DNA of 64,000 nt from an uncultured Ilyobacter sp. (GCF_963668515.1 NZ_OY764864.1:1-64000); one strand, 5' to 3'. Numbered from the stretch's first letter, positions 36,350-49,900 are shown. Numbers and translations: made by a program. Notes: generated from the sequence alone by a model not told the origin.

Positions 36350-36442
36350 CTATTTTTTATCTTTTTTATTCTTTCTTTTTTTTAGCTCTGTAATAATAAA
36401 AACTGAAAGTATCACTATCCCGATTAGCAATGGAAATCTCAT
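36350..36442 (-). CDS. Small single-span membrane peptide, hypothetical
   Basis: A 30-codon frame with a good ribosome site (AAAGGGAGAG, 4 nt before ATG) lies 19 bp behind the GIY-YIG gene on the same strand. The peptide starts MRFPLLIGIVILSVF, one membrane helix, and ends in a lysine-rich tail (KKRKNKKDKK). The topology suggests a small inner-membrane protein with a cytoplasmic basic tail. Support is only sequence composition and ribosome site. Confidence 0.5.
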   Translation of the reverse strand: MRFPLLIGIVILSVFIITELKKRKNKKDKK

Positions 36443-36461
36443 TATTCTCTCCCTTTTATAA

Positions 36462-36794
36462 TTAAATTTTAGTCAAAATTATTTTTTCTTTCTTAATTTC
36501 TACCTGAAGCCTTTCAAAAACTTCTTTGACCAGCAGCTCGTCTTCTACCAAGAATAATTCTTTCTTATTCTTAGGAAAAGACTTTATAAAGCACTCCACT
36601 TTACAGGCCTCAGACCTACCCAAAACCTCCCAGACACCCTCTATACTCTCTGCCTTACGACTCCTTGTATATTTAGCCCCCCGTCCCTCTAAGTGTTCTG
36701 TATAACGTTTATGCCAATCTCTGGCTATACCTGTATAGAGAGAATTGTCCTGGCATCTTAGAATATATACGTGATACGGAACTTTTTTTTCCAA
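36462..36794 (-). CDS. GIY-YIG nuclease family protein (YhbQ-like)
   Basis: This small protein (110 residues from TTG 36794) has YHVYILRCQDNSLYTGIA with the GIY-YIG signature, followed by HKRYTEH and TRSRKAE. YhbQ/YazA-like stand-alone GIY-YIG proteins act on DNA or RNA; their roles are poorly known. The TTG start is preferred because GAGGTGGTG lies just upstream. ATG starts at 36821 and 36854 would add 9 or 20 residues. Confidence 0.82.
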   Translation of the reverse strand: MEKKVPYHVYILRCQDNSLYTGIARDWHKRYTEHLEGRGAKYTRSRKAESIEGVWEVLGRSEACKVECFIKSFPKNKKELFLVEDELLVKEVFERLQVEIKKEKIILTKI

Positions 36795-36918
36795 CTTCAC
36801 CACCTCTATACTATGATACATTTCTATTACTAAAAAATCAAATTTGAAATTCATACAAAGGTTTTTTTAGATGCTTTAGGTATATTGTTTTTAGTCTAAT
36901 TTTAAAAGGAGGAGTAGC

Positions 36919-38004
36919 ATGTTGACTGAAATATACGACCCGCTAAAGGGTGAAATGTTCCAGGTCATGGACCAGACAGGGAAAATTGTAAACCAGGATC
37001 ATATGCCTGAAATTTCTGACGAACTTATCTTAAAAATGTACCGAACGATGATGCTCTCGAGGACACAGGATGAAAAATCACTTCACTATCAAAGACAGGG
37101 AAGAATGCTCACATTTGCTCCCTCCATGGGACAGGAGGGAGTCCAGGTGGCAAGTGCGGCAGCATTAGAAAAAACAGACTGGGTGGCTTCTGCCTTCCGT
37201 GAAAACGCCACATGGCTTTGGCTGGGTCAGCCGATGGAAAATCTGTTCCTGTACTGGATCGGAAGTGAAGAGGGAAGCAGGATACCTGAAGGGGTAAACC
37301 TTTTGCCCATAGTCGTTCCCATCGGAACCCAGTGCAACCACGCGGTAGGAATCGGGATGTCCATCAAATATAGAAAACAAAATTCTGTAGTTTTGGCCTT
37401 CATAGGAGACGGCGGTACATCAGAGGGGGAGTTTTACGAGGCTATCAACTATGCAGGTGCCATGAACACTCCTAATATTTTCATTATACAGAACAACCAG
37501 TTTGCCATAAGTACCCCGAGAGCTCTTCAGACAAAGGCAAAAACCCTGGCACAGAAGGGAGTTGCAGCAGGCATCCCGTGTATACAGGTGGACGGAAATG
37601 ATATTTTTGCAGTTTATGCCGCCATGAAGGAGGCTGTGGACAGAGGTCGAAAAGGCGAGGGTCCTACCCTTATAGAGGCCGTCACATACCGGATAGGTCC
37701 ACATACCACTGCCGATGACCCTACAATATACAGGACAGATGAATATCATCAGGAGATGCTAAAAACTGATCCCCTCATAAGAATAAAAAACTATATGATA
37801 GAAAAGGGCATCTGGAGCGAGGAAAAGGAGGTTTCCCTTAAAGAGGAGCTGGAAAATCTTGTGGAGGAAACCTTCAAAAAAATAGAAAAAACTCCCGAGA
37901 CCCCTCTGGAGGAAATATTCAAATACACCTATGCTGAGATGACAGAAAATCTCAAGGAGCAGTATGAAGAGTACAAGGACTTTCTGCAAAGGAGGGATAA
38001 ATAA
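36919..38004 (+). CDS. pdhA: Pyruvate dehydrogenase E1 component, alpha subunit
   Basis: E1 decarboxylates pyruvate with thiamine diphosphate and passes the acetyl group to the lipoyl arm of E2. The alpha subunit has 361 residues and the thiamine-diphosphate motif starting GDGGTSEGEF and ending at the QNN after NIFI. AAAGGAGGAG precedes the ATG. The stop overlaps the pdhB start (TAATG). The order alpha, beta, E2, E3 is the Gram-positive type. A branched-chain or acetoin dehydrogenase is the main alternative; similarity to Bacillus PdhA favours pyruvate. Confidence 0.92.
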   Translation: MLTEIYDPLKGEMFQVMDQTGKIVNQDHMPEISDELILKMYRTMMLSRTQDEKSLHYQRQGRMLTFAPSMGQEGVQVASAAALEKTDWVASAFRENATWLWLGQPMENLFLYWIGSEEGSRIPEGVNLLPIVVPIGTQCNHAVGIGMSIKYRKQNSVVLAFIGDGGTSEGEFYEAINYAGAMNTPNIFIIQNNQFAISTPRALQTKAKTLAQKGVAAGIPCIQVDGNDIFAVYAAMKEAVDRGRKGEGPTLIEAVTYRIGPHTTADDPTIYRTDEYHQEMLKTDPLIRIKNYMIEKGIWSEEKEVSLKEELENLVEETFKKIEKTPETPLEEIFKYTYAEMTENLKEQYEEYKDFLQRRDK

Positions 38005-38981
38005 TGGCAGTTTTAAATAATATAGAGGCCTTGAACCAGGCTCTCATGCAGATGATGGAAATCGATGACACAGTAATTGTCTTCGGAGAGGATGCAGGAT
38101 TTGAGGGAGGAGTTTTCAGGGCTACAAAAGGGCTTCAGGAAAAGTTTGGAAAAGAAAGATGTTTTGACACACCTCTTACTGAGGCGGGAATAGTCGGGTC
38201 TGGAATCGGTATGGCTATCACAGGTCTAAAACCGGTGGCTGAGATACAGTTTCAGGGATTTGTCTTCCCTGCCATGAACCAGATAATGATTCATGCCGCC
38301 AGAATGAGAAATCGGAGCAGAGGCAGGTTTACTGTCCCGATGGTAATAAGAATGCCCTACGGAGGTGCGGTAAGGGCTCTAGAGCATCACTCTGAGAGTA
38401 TAGAGGCACTCTTTGCCCATATCCCGGGACTGAAGGTTGTAATCCCGTCAAACCCCTATGATACAAAGGGACTCATGATTTCAGCCCTAAAAGATCCCGA
38501 TCCGGTTCTATTTTTAGAACCCAAGAGGCTCTACAGGGCTTTTAAACAGGATATCCCAGATGAAATCTACGAAGTCCCAATCGGAAAGGCGAGAGTCCTG
38601 CAGGAGGGAGAAGATATCACTGTGGTTGCATGGGGAGCCATGATTCCCGAGTGTCAGAAAGCCCTTGATATGCTAAAAGAGAATAATGTCAGTGTAGAGC
38701 TCATAGACCTTCGGACAATCTCTCCCATAGACAGAGAAACCATCGCTGAATCTGTGAAAAAAACAGGACGATTTTTGGTGGTGCATGAAGCTGTAAAATC
38801 TTTCGGAGCAGGGGCAGAACTCATATCCATTGTCAATGAAAAGGCGTTTTTGAGCCTAGAAGCCCCGCCTAGCAGACTTACCGGATTTGACGTCACAGTG
38901 CCTTTGGCCAAAGGAGAGCACCACTTTATATTAAACGCCGAAAAAATAAGAGATAAAGTCATGGAGCTCATTAATTTCTAA
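38004..38981 (+). CDS. pdhB: Pyruvate dehydrogenase E1 component, beta subunit
   Basis: This protein of 325 residues is the transketolase-type beta subunit: FGEDAGFEGGVFRATKGL near the start, DTPLTEAGIVGSGIGMA, and a C-terminal transketolase domain (VSVELIDLRTISPID). It forms a heterotetramer with the alpha subunit encoded immediately upstream. AAGGAGGGAT lies inside the pdhA end and serves as ribosome site. Confidence 0.93.
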   Translation: MAVLNNIEALNQALMQMMEIDDTVIVFGEDAGFEGGVFRATKGLQEKFGKERCFDTPLTEAGIVGSGIGMAITGLKPVAEIQFQGFVFPAMNQIMIHAARMRNRSRGRFTVPMVIRMPYGGAVRALEHHSESIEALFAHIPGLKVVIPSNPYDTKGLMISALKDPDPVLFLEPKRLYRAFKQDIPDEIYEVPIGKARVLQEGEDITVVAWGAMIPECQKALDMLKENNVSVELIDLRTISPIDRETIAESVKKTGRFLVVHEAVKSFGAGAELISIVNEKAFLSLEAPPSRLTGFDVTVPLAKGEHHFILNAEKIRDKVMELINF

Positions 38982-38993
38982 AGGAGGGATTCT

Positions 38994-40613
38994 ATGTACC
39001 ATTTTAAATTTGCAGATATAGGGGAAGGAATCCATGAGGGAAAACTCCTTGAATGGATGGTCAGCGAAGGAGATGCTGTAAAAAGCGGGGATTCTCTTTT
39101 TCTTGTGGAAACCGATAAGGTCAATGCCGAGATTCCATCTCCTGTAAAAGGCACTGTCTCCAAACTTATGGCCCAGGTGGGGGATATTATAAAGGTTGGA
39201 GATGTTATTGTAGATATAGAGGAAGAGGGCTCTGTGCAAGAAGCAGAACCTCAGAAAAAAGAGAATGAGGAAGAACCTGATAAACCTCTCGAAATAGGTA
39301 TAAAACCAGAAGCTTCAGAGGAGGCAAAACCAGAAACTTTGGACACAGCAGAGAAAGAAAGTCCTGAAAAACCCCAGGAAGAAGCTGTCGAAAAAGAGGT
39401 AAAACCAGAATCTTTAGACACAGCAGAGAAAAAAAGTTCTGAAAAACCTCAGGAAGAATCCGTCGAAAAAGAGGTAAAACCAGAAGCTTTAGACACAGCA
39501 GAGAAAAAAAGTTCTGAAAAACCTCAGGAAGAAGCCGTCGAAAAAGAGGTAAAACCAGAAGCTCTAGACACAGCAGAGAAAAAAAGTTCTGAAAAACCCC
39601 AGGAAGAAGCTGTCGAAAAAGAAAAAACAGAGGAAAAAAGTGCAGGAGTAGTAGGGGAGATAAGCGTCTCCAATGACCTTATCCCTAGCTTCAGCGAAGG
39701 CAAACCAGATAAAGCATCAAGCAAAAAGAAAGTCCTGGCTACCCCTGTAGCCAGAAAGATGGCGAAAGATATGGGTGTAGACATAACCTTAGTAAAGGGC
39801 AGCGGTACAATGGGAAGAGTTATGAAGGAAGATATCAAAACTTTTCGTTCATCCGATGCTGCGGAAAAAACAGAGGTTCCATCAGCGCCCGTACATACTG
39901 CTCCTCAGACAGGTTCTATTGAAGAGGTGGAGCTTTCCACAATAAGAAAAAGTATGTCAAAGTCTATGACCCTTTCAAAACAGCTCATTCCCCACACTGT
40001 ACTCATGGATGAGTTTGACGTGAGTTCTCTTGTGGAATTCAGAAAGGAATCCAAAGAGGAGGCTCTCCTCCAGGGAATAAAACTTACCTACATGCCTTTT
40101 ATCATAAAGGCTGTCACCATAGCCCTAAAAGAGTTCCCTATCTTCAACTGTGTGTATGACCACGAAAATGAAAAACTTCTCCTGAAGAAATTCTACAATA
40201 TAGGTGTGGCTACAGATACCCCTGACGGGCTTATAGTCCCTGTAATCAAAGACACCGCCCATATGGGCATCCTAGAGATGGCTAAGGAGATGAACAGGCT
40301 TATAGAGGCGTCTAGGAATAAAAAACTTACACTTGATGATATCCAGGGAGGGACATTTTCTATCACAAATTACGGTGCCTTAGGCTCTCTCTTTGGTACC
40401 CCAATTATAAAACATCCTCAGGTCGCCATTCTTGGAATAGGTAAAATAAATAAAAAACCTGTAGTTTCAGAAGAGGGGTATATTGAAGTTAAAGATATTA
40501 TGCCCATATCTATGGCTGTGGACCACAGAATCATAGACGGGGCAGATGCAGGTCGTTTTGTGGAAAGACTCAAACAGCTTCTTTCTAACCCAAAACTTCT
40601 TCTCATGAGTTAG
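38994..40613 (+). CDS. pdhC: Dihydrolipoamide acetyltransferase (E2)
   Basis: This protein of 539 residues has one lipoyl domain with the lipoylated lysine in ETDKVNAE (about residue 42). Then comes a long charged linker with four 25-residue repeats (about 112-211), a subunit-binding domain (ATPVARKMAKDMG) and a catalytic acyltransferase domain ending in DHRIIDGADAGRF with the HxxxDG motif. It forms the core of the pyruvate dehydrogenase complex. The lipoyl group is probably attached by the lipoate ligase encoded at 42023-43000. Confidence 0.94.
   Translation: MYHFKFADIGEGIHEGKLLEWMVSEGDAVKSGDSLFLVETDKVNAEIPSPVKGTVSKLMAQVGDIIKVGDVIVDIEEEGSVQEAEPQKKENEEEPDKPLEIGIKPEASEEAKPETLDTAEKESPEKPQEEAVEKEVKPESLDTAEKKSSEKPQEESVEKEVKPEALDTAEKKSSEKPQEEAVEKEVKPEALDTAEKKSSEKPQEEAVEKEKTEEKSAGVVGEISVSNDLIPSFSEGKPDKASSKKKVLATPVARKMAKDMGVDITLVKGSGTMGRVMKEDIKTFRSSDAAEKTEVPSAPVHTAPQTGSIEEVELSTIRKSMSKSMTLSKQLIPHTVLMDEFDVSSLVEFRKESKEEALLQGIKLTYMPFIIKAVTIALKEFPIFNCVYDHENEKLLLKKFYNIGVATDTPDGLIVPVIKDTAHMGILEMAKEMNRLIEASRNKKLTLDDIQGGTFSITNYGALGSLFGTPIIKHPQVAILGIGKINKKPVVSEEGYIEVKDIMPISMAVDHRIIDGADAGRFVERLKQLLSNPKLLLMS
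39327..39626 (+). repeat. Four 75-bp tandem repeats in the E2 linker
   Basis: Units start at 39327, 39402, 39477 and 39552. Each encodes KPExLDTAEKxSxEKPQEE plus a short xVEKE tail. The later units are nearly identical at DNA level, so the array probably changes in copy number. The repeats lengthen the flexible linker between the lipoyl and binding domains. Confidence 0.9.
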
Positions 40614-40623
40614 GAGGTGTAGT

Positions 40624-41997
40624 ATGGATTATGATATCGTTGTCCTCGGAGGAGGGCCAGGTGGATATGTCGCCGCTATAAAAGCGGCTCAGATGGGTGC
40701 AAAAACAGCCATCATAGAGATGGGGAGTTTCGGGGGAGTGTGTCTCAACTGGGGCTGTATCCCCACAAAAACCCTCCTAAAAAGTGCAAAAATTTATCAG
40801 TATGTTCTTCACTCTTCCAAGTACGGGGTAGATATAGCTGACCTCTCCACAATCAGTATAAATTGGGAGAATATGCTCCAAAGAAAAAGAGAGGTTGTAA
40901 AAAAACTTACCTCTGGAGTTGAGTTTCTCTTAAAAAATAACAAGGTGGAGATATATAGGGGGTTCGGAAATGTCATCGATAAAAACAGTATAGAGGTCAA
41001 CGGAAAGAAACTGACATGCAAAAATCTAATTCTTTCCACAGGGTCTTCTCCAAATATTCCAGACCTTCCCGGAATCAAAGAAGGAATAGAAAACGGTTTT
41101 GTCATAACCAGCAAGGAAGCCCTAGAACTTCCGGAAATCCCAGAAAAAATGGTGATTCTCGGAGGGGGTGTTATAGGAGTGGAGTTCGCCACTTTGTATA
41201 GCTCTCTCGGGACAAAGGTCACTATAATACAAAACATAGACCGGATCTTGGAGTTTATGGATCATGATGTAATAAACGAAATGGAGGAAATTCTTCTGGG
41301 CTTAGGGGTGGAGATCCTTTACAGTACATCTATAGTTAAAGTAAACGAGACTAATATAACCATAAAGAATAAAAATGAAGAACAAAATATAAATACAGAT
41401 AAACTCCTTATCTCAATTGGAAGATATGCAAATATGAAGGGCTTGGAAAACCTAAATCTGGAAACATACAGAAGGGGAGTCAAGACAAACGAAAAGCAGG
41501 AAACAAATATTCCAGGTGTATACGCCATAGGCGATCTGAACGGGGTTTTCAATCTGGCGCATGTGGCTTCGGCTGAGGGGATTATCGCCGTGGAAAACAT
41601 CATGGGAGAAGATAAAAGAATAGACTACAGAAAGGCTCCAAACTGTATCTACAGTTTCCCAGAGATGGCTGCGGTGGGCTACAACGAGGTAGATGCAAGA
41701 AACAAATTTAAAGATATCATTGTCTCAAAATTGCCCCTGTCGGCCAATGGAAAGGCCTTGGCTGAAGGGGAGAGTACGGGGTTTATAAAGATAATTGCTG
41801 AAAAGGAGTACGGGGAGATTATAGGGGTTCATATTATAGCTCCCACAGCTACAGATATGGTTTCAGAAATAGTCACCACAATGGAATTGGAAGGTACTAT
41901 TTATGATATTGCCAGGGTTATCCACCCTCATCCCACAATATCTGAAATTGTCATGGAAGCTGCCCACGGTGCAGTTTATAAAAATAAAAAAAGTTAG
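40624..41997 (+). CDS. pdhD: Dihydrolipoamide dehydrogenase (E3)
   Basis: This FAD-dependent protein of 457 residues reoxidises the lipoyl arm of E2 and reduces NAD. It has the FAD motif VVLGGGPGGYVAA, the redox disulfide in GVCLNWGCIPTK, the NAD motif VILGGGVIGVEFA and the C-terminal dimer motif HPHPTISE. AGGAGGTG precedes the ATG. It is the last gene of the pyruvate dehydrogenase operon, ending in a terminator. Confidence 0.95.
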   Translation: MDYDIVVLGGGPGGYVAAIKAAQMGAKTAIIEMGSFGGVCLNWGCIPTKTLLKSAKIYQYVLHSSKYGVDIADLSTISINWENMLQRKREVVKKLTSGVEFLLKNNKVEIYRGFGNVIDKNSIEVNGKKLTCKNLILSTGSSPNIPDLPGIKEGIENGFVITSKEALELPEIPEKMVILGGGVIGVEFATLYSSLGTKVTIIQNIDRILEFMDHDVINEMEEILLGLGVEILYSTSIVKVNETNITIKNKNEEQNINTDKLLISIGRYANMKGLENLNLETYRRGVKTNEKQETNIPGVYAIGDLNGVFNLAHVASAEGIIAVENIMGEDKRIDYRKAPNCIYSFPEMAAVGYNEVDARNKFKDIIVSKLPLSANGKALAEGESTGFIKIIAEKEYGEIIGVHIIAPTATDMVSEIVTTMELEGTIYDIARVIHPHPTISEIVMEAAHGAVYKNKKS

Positions 41998-42023
41998 AAA
42001 AAGGTGCCCAAGGCACCTTTTTC
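41997..42023. terminator. Bidirectional terminator between pdhD and lplA
   Basis: AAAGGTGCC and GGCACCTTT form a 9-bp stem, with A and T runs on both sides. Confidence 0.9.
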
Positions 42024-43000
42024 TAATAAAAAATGCAATCTATTATATCCTCCGCTTTAATGTCATGAAAATATTTTTGAATATCCAAATTTTTTATGCA
42101 CTCACTCAGCTCTTTTTCATTAAATCTTTCTCCTGTCAAAATCCTTTCGATTTCATCTGTACCCCTATACCCTAAAAAATCTCCATAAATTTTTATCTCA
42201 TCAATTCTTCCCTCAGACACATTTACTCTTATGTCCAATTCTCCCCCTCCATATCTTTTTCTTTTAGATATCTTAAATTCCGGGGATTTTCCAAAATTCC
42301 ACTCCCAGTCCCTATACTTCTCTTTTGCAAGATTTTCAACTGCTAAATTTTCTCTGTCTGACAAAATATAATTCTTGGCCCCTTCCATCAAGATATTCAA
42401 AATTAATCTTTTTTTAAACTCATCTACACTAACTTTTTCTTTCAAATGTGAATATATATTTGTCACTCTGCTCCTTACAGATTTTATGCCTTTAGATTCT
42501 ATCTTATCAGACCTTACATTCAAAACTTTTCCCAGTACAGAGAGATCTGCATCAAAAAGAAGTGTGCCATGATGCAGAAGACGGTTTCCAAAATAATACT
42601 GGGCATTTCCTGAGATCTTTTTCCCTTCCACAACTATGTCGTTTCTTCCTGAGAATTCAGCTTCTACCCCCATGACTTTAAGGGCATTCACAACTGGTTC
42701 AGTAAACTTTTTATAATTGTTAACACTATCCTTTGTTGCATCAGTTATGAAGGTAAAGTTTAGGTTGCCGCCGTCATGGTACACAGCTCCTCCGCCAGAA
42801 AGCCTCCTCACCACATTGACATTGTTCTTATTGACATATTCACTATTTATTTCTTCATGTGTATTTTGATTTCTTCCCACTACAACTGTATTCTCATTTT
42901 GCCAAAAGATCACAATATCTTCTTCTATATTTTTTAGTGCATACTCTTCAAGGGCAAGATTAAAGTACGGATCTTTACTTTCATTAATTATATTAAGCAT
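42023..43000 (-). CDS. lplA: Lipoate-protein ligase A
   Basis: This protein of 325 residues activates lipoate with ATP and attaches it to lysine in lipoyl domains. It carries RRLSGGGAVYHD, KISGNAQYY and HHGTLLFD from the catalytic domain, plus the C-terminal accessory domain (from about residue 245). It lies convergent to the pyruvate dehydrogenase operon, whose E2 lipoyl domain is the likely target. Confidence 0.95.
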   Translation of the reverse strand: MLNIINESKDPYFNLALEEYALKNIEEDIVIFWQNENTVVVGRNQNTHEEINSEYVNKNNVNVVRRLSGGGAVYHDGGNLNFTFITDATKDSVNNYKKFTEPVVNALKVMGVEAEFSGRNDIVVEGKKISGNAQYYFGNRLLHHGTLLFDADLSVLGKVLNVRSDKIESKGIKSVRSRVTNIYSHLKEKVSVDEFKKRLILNILMEGAKNYILSDRENLAVENLAKEKYRDWEWNFGKSPEFKISKRKRYGGGELDIRVNVSEGRIDEIKIYGDFLGYRGTDEIERILTGERFNEKELSECIKNLDIQKYFHDIKAEDIIDCIFY

Positions 43001-43089
43001 CTCATTTCTCCCTAAACTTTTTTTATGATATACATAAAAAAAAAAGTTTTCCTTTTTATGTACATAATCAATAATATTTTTATATTTCT

Positions 43090-43117
43090 TTGATTATTCT
43101 TTTTTTTTTATTATAAT
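43090..43117 (+). promoter_or_regulatory. Putative promoter of the HEPN-like gene
   Basis: -35 TTGATT (43090-43095), 16 bp, -10 TATAAT (43112-43117), 90 bp before the start at 43208. Confidence 0.5.
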
Positions 43118-43207
43118 TAAAGTACCATTTATACAAACAGCCTTAGTGAATGAGTTTATATTTTTTATCAAAATCAGCATAGAGTTCTTACTAAAAGGAG
43201 GATTAAT

Positions 43208-43993
43208 TTGAATTTTTTTAAGGGAATTTTCAAAAGGAAAAAATCAGAAGCAGAATTAAATATTATCACAGATCTCCAAGAGGAAAAAGAATCGGATTCT
43301 TTGTCTATAGATCCTTTTTCATACTGTATTTTCAACCCTTATTTTAAATGTAATGAAGATTTTTCAAAACTTTTTTCAGAATTTGAAATGAGGCTTGGAA
43401 GTTTACAAAGATATTTTGAACTGAATAACCTCCATATAAAGGAGTATCTCAGCAGTTCAAAGGAGATATTGAGAGATCATAAAAACGAACGGTCTAAAGA
43501 AAATAAAATTTTAGATCAGTATGGTAAATGTCATTATGCAGACGTAGATTATTTTTATGAAATGCACTATTTATCTGTTTTACTTATTTTATTCACTATG
43601 TTTGAAAACCTTCTCAGCAATATGGTAAAGGACATTTCATATATCAGTAAACATGATTTTAATGATTTCAACCAAAAAGATCTTCCATATATAAATAAAT
43701 ACATCCTTTTCCTTAAAAATAAGTGCAAGTTAAATATTACAATCTCTCAAAAAGAGTGGCAGAGTCTAAACACCATCAGAAAAGTTAGAAATAATTACCT
43801 TCACAATCTCAACATCGATATCCCGGATGAGTTGCAGATTGAGTTATTAAAAATAATGACCCCCAAAAATAATAATAAAGTGACTGTAAATGATGAATTT
43901 TTAGAGATGTGTTTCAATATTTTTGGAAAAATAGCCTCTCAGTTGGAAGTCTCATATTGGGAGTACAAAAGAAACCTATTCAATATAAAATAG
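43208..43993 (+). CDS. Hypothetical protein with a HEPN-like R-x4-H motif
   Basis: This helical, soluble protein of 261 residues starts with TTG behind a perfect AAAGGAGG site. Residues 190-201 read IRKVRNNYLHNL, with R194 and H199 spaced as in HEPN ribonucleases (R-x4-6-H). A preceding helix around residues 115-145 contains the hydrophobic pattern common in such domains. HEPN proteins are found in toxin-antitoxin and phage-defence systems. No antitoxin such as a MNT nucleotidyltransferase gene is next to it. Function is therefore uncertain; the HEPN idea is an inference from one motif. Confidence 0.6.
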   Translation: MNFFKGIFKRKKSEAELNIITDLQEEKESDSLSIDPFSYCIFNPYFKCNEDFSKLFSEFEMRLGSLQRYFELNNLHIKEYLSSSKEILRDHKNERSKENKILDQYGKCHYADVDYFYEMHYLSVLLILFTMFENLLSNMVKDISYISKHDFNDFNQKDLPYINKYILFLKNKCKLNITISQKEWQSLNTIRKVRNNYLHNLNIDIPDELQIELLKIMTPKNNNKVTVNDEFLEMCFNIFGKIASQLEVSYWEYKRNLFNIK

Positions 43994-44018
43994 ACAGCTT
44001 AAAAGCTGCCTATTTTTT
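43991..44018. terminator. Bidirectional terminator
   Basis: CAGCTT and AAGCTG (43995-44000 with 44003-44008), extended by flanking pairs, lie between two convergent genes and are followed by T on the plus strand. Confidence 0.65.
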
Positions 44019-44525
44019 CTTATATTTAAGATTTTCGTAAAGTTGCTTTGCAAAAATTGTCTTCATATCTGTCGTTATCTCTTCCACCTCATCAATATCG
44101 AACCAGTGGCATGTAAGGTGCTCCCCTTCATCTAAATCCAGTTCTAGAGGTTCTTTTCCGTCGTCATGTATTTTTGCTATATACATATACAGAGACTCTG
44201 TAGTATACCCCGGTGAAAGAATCAAAGGTTTTTTTGGAATATAAAGCAGTTCGAAGTCATTTTCTGTATATCCTGTCTCTTCTCTTATCTCTCTTTTAAG
44301 GGTGCTTTCTGCTGTTTCTCCATCCTCTATAATCCCTGCAGGAATCTCATAGAGATCTCCCTTCACCCCTGGTCTGTATTGCTTTACCAAAAGGGTTTTA
44401 TCCATACTCTCATTGAGAATAAAGACTGCAATGGCATTTGGTTTCTGAATGTATTCTAGGTCTATATCTGTTGTTGGATGTTTTTCAACCTTTATCCTTA
44501 AAAATCTTAAATCACTGATTTTCAT
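44010..44525 (-). CDS. NUDIX hydrolase, probable ADP-ribose pyrophosphatase
   Basis: This protein of 171 residues has a complete Nudix box, from GIIEDGE through to REIREETGY (G-x5-E-x7-R-E-x-x-E-E-x-G). An upstream strand with KQYRPG and downstream PGYTTESLYMYIA match ADP-ribose pyrophosphatases, which cleave ADP-ribose to AMP and ribose 5-phosphate. GGGGGAG precedes the ATG. An extended -10 (TGATATAAT) lies upstream at 44627-44619. Substrate choice within the family is inferred. Confidence 0.88.
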   Translation of the reverse strand: MKISDLRFLRIKVEKHPTTDIDLEYIQKPNAIAVFILNESMDKTLLVKQYRPGVKGDLYEIPAGIIEDGETAESTLKREIREETGYTENDFELLYIPKKPLILSPGYTTESLYMYIAKIHDDGKEPLELDLDEGEHLTCHWFDIDEVEEITTDMKTIFAKQLYENLKYKKK

Positions 44526-44618
44526 TAAACTCCCCCACTTATTATATATTTTTTTTATTTTTGTTTATATACACATAATAAGTCCGTTTTTACTGGATAC
44601 TTATATATATTTGAATTA

Positions 44619-44647
44619 ATTATATCACACAAATAAAAAAAACTTAA
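44619..44647 (-). promoter_or_regulatory. Putative promoter of the NUDIX gene
   Basis: TG-A-TATAAT (44627-44619) with a weak -35 TTAAGT (44647-44642) at 17 bp. It lies between the rRNA operon 4 terminator and the gene. Confidence 0.55.
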
Positions 44648-44681
44648 AAAGGTTTTTAAAACTTCCAAAAAATAAAAAAAA

Positions 44682-44799
44682 GCTTGGCAAGTACCTATCC
44701 TCCCGGAGGGCTGCCCCTCAAGTACTTTCAGCGTATGCAGGCTTAACTTCTGGGTTCGGAATGTGACCAGGTGTACCCCTACAGCTATTCTCACCAAGC
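44682..44799 (-). rRNA. 5S rRNA (operon 4)
   Basis: Same 118-nt gene as the other 5S copies, followed leftwards by the same T-rich tail. Confidence 0.95.
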
Positions 44800-44906
44800 T
44801 GTTATCTAACTATCAATTCTGCGCATGAAATAATCCACACTCAAATTAACATAAGATATCATATTTTATTGTCTGCCATGGGCATTCAAAACTATATAGT
44901 AGATTT

Positions 44907-47837
<2,931 letters not shown>

Positions 47838-48083
47838 TAAATTGTTCATCAGCTAACTCTCTTTCTTGACATTTTTTACTTCGAATGAAATAAATTCATT
47901 CTCGAAAATTTCGTCAGAAAAAAAATTTAATGTTGATTTCTCTACTATATAGTTTCCAATGTCCATGCTGGTAATGGTGACCACGTTCACTTGCATTCAC
48001 CTGGCCTTTTTGTCAATAGTTGCTTACGCGCCTTTGACAAAAGGACACTACCAAATAAATAGAGAAGGTTGTCTGTGCTCCTT
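47838..48083 (-). other. 16S-23S spacer with a hairpin insert (operon 4)
   Basis: The spacer keeps both processing half-stems but replaces the middle segment with about 85 bp not found in operons 1-3. This insert contains CCTTTTTGTCAA (48005-48016) and TTGACAAAAGG (48034-48044), which pair with one bulged T, and a smaller GGTGA/TCACC pairing. It has no tRNA gene and no recognisable tRNA remnant. Confidence 0.75.
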
Positions 48084-49608
<1,525 letters not shown>

Positions 49609-49900
49609 AAAGTTTATTTAAATCTCTTGCGAGATTATCAACACCTAACTGTGTCCAAAACATAGTTTTGAACCATTGTCATCTATGATGACGATTTTGA
49701 CTTCCTTCTCTATTTAATTGCTAATGTCCTTTTGTTTTTGCCACTTTGAGAAAGTTACTTTTCTCTCGCGGACAAGAAATATAATAACACATCTACAAAG
49801 ATGAGTCAACACTTTTTTGATTTTTTTATAATCTTTGACTTTTTAAGCACCACGGTTCCATTCTGACATCGTCATAAGGTTATGAAAATCCTAGCTTCAA
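49609..49900 (-). promoter_or_regulatory. rRNA operon 4 promoter and leader
   Basis: The leftward promoter has -35 TTGACT (49809-49804), 17 bp, and -10 TATTAT (49786-49781). The leader keeps the 16S processing half-stem and the GTCATC/GATGAC hairpin. No gene is seen in this stretch. Confidence 0.8.

Noticed and set aside
47966..48050. Degenerate tRNA in the operon 4 spacer
   Set aside because: No T-arm, D-arm or CCA remnant could be found; only simple hairpins are visible.
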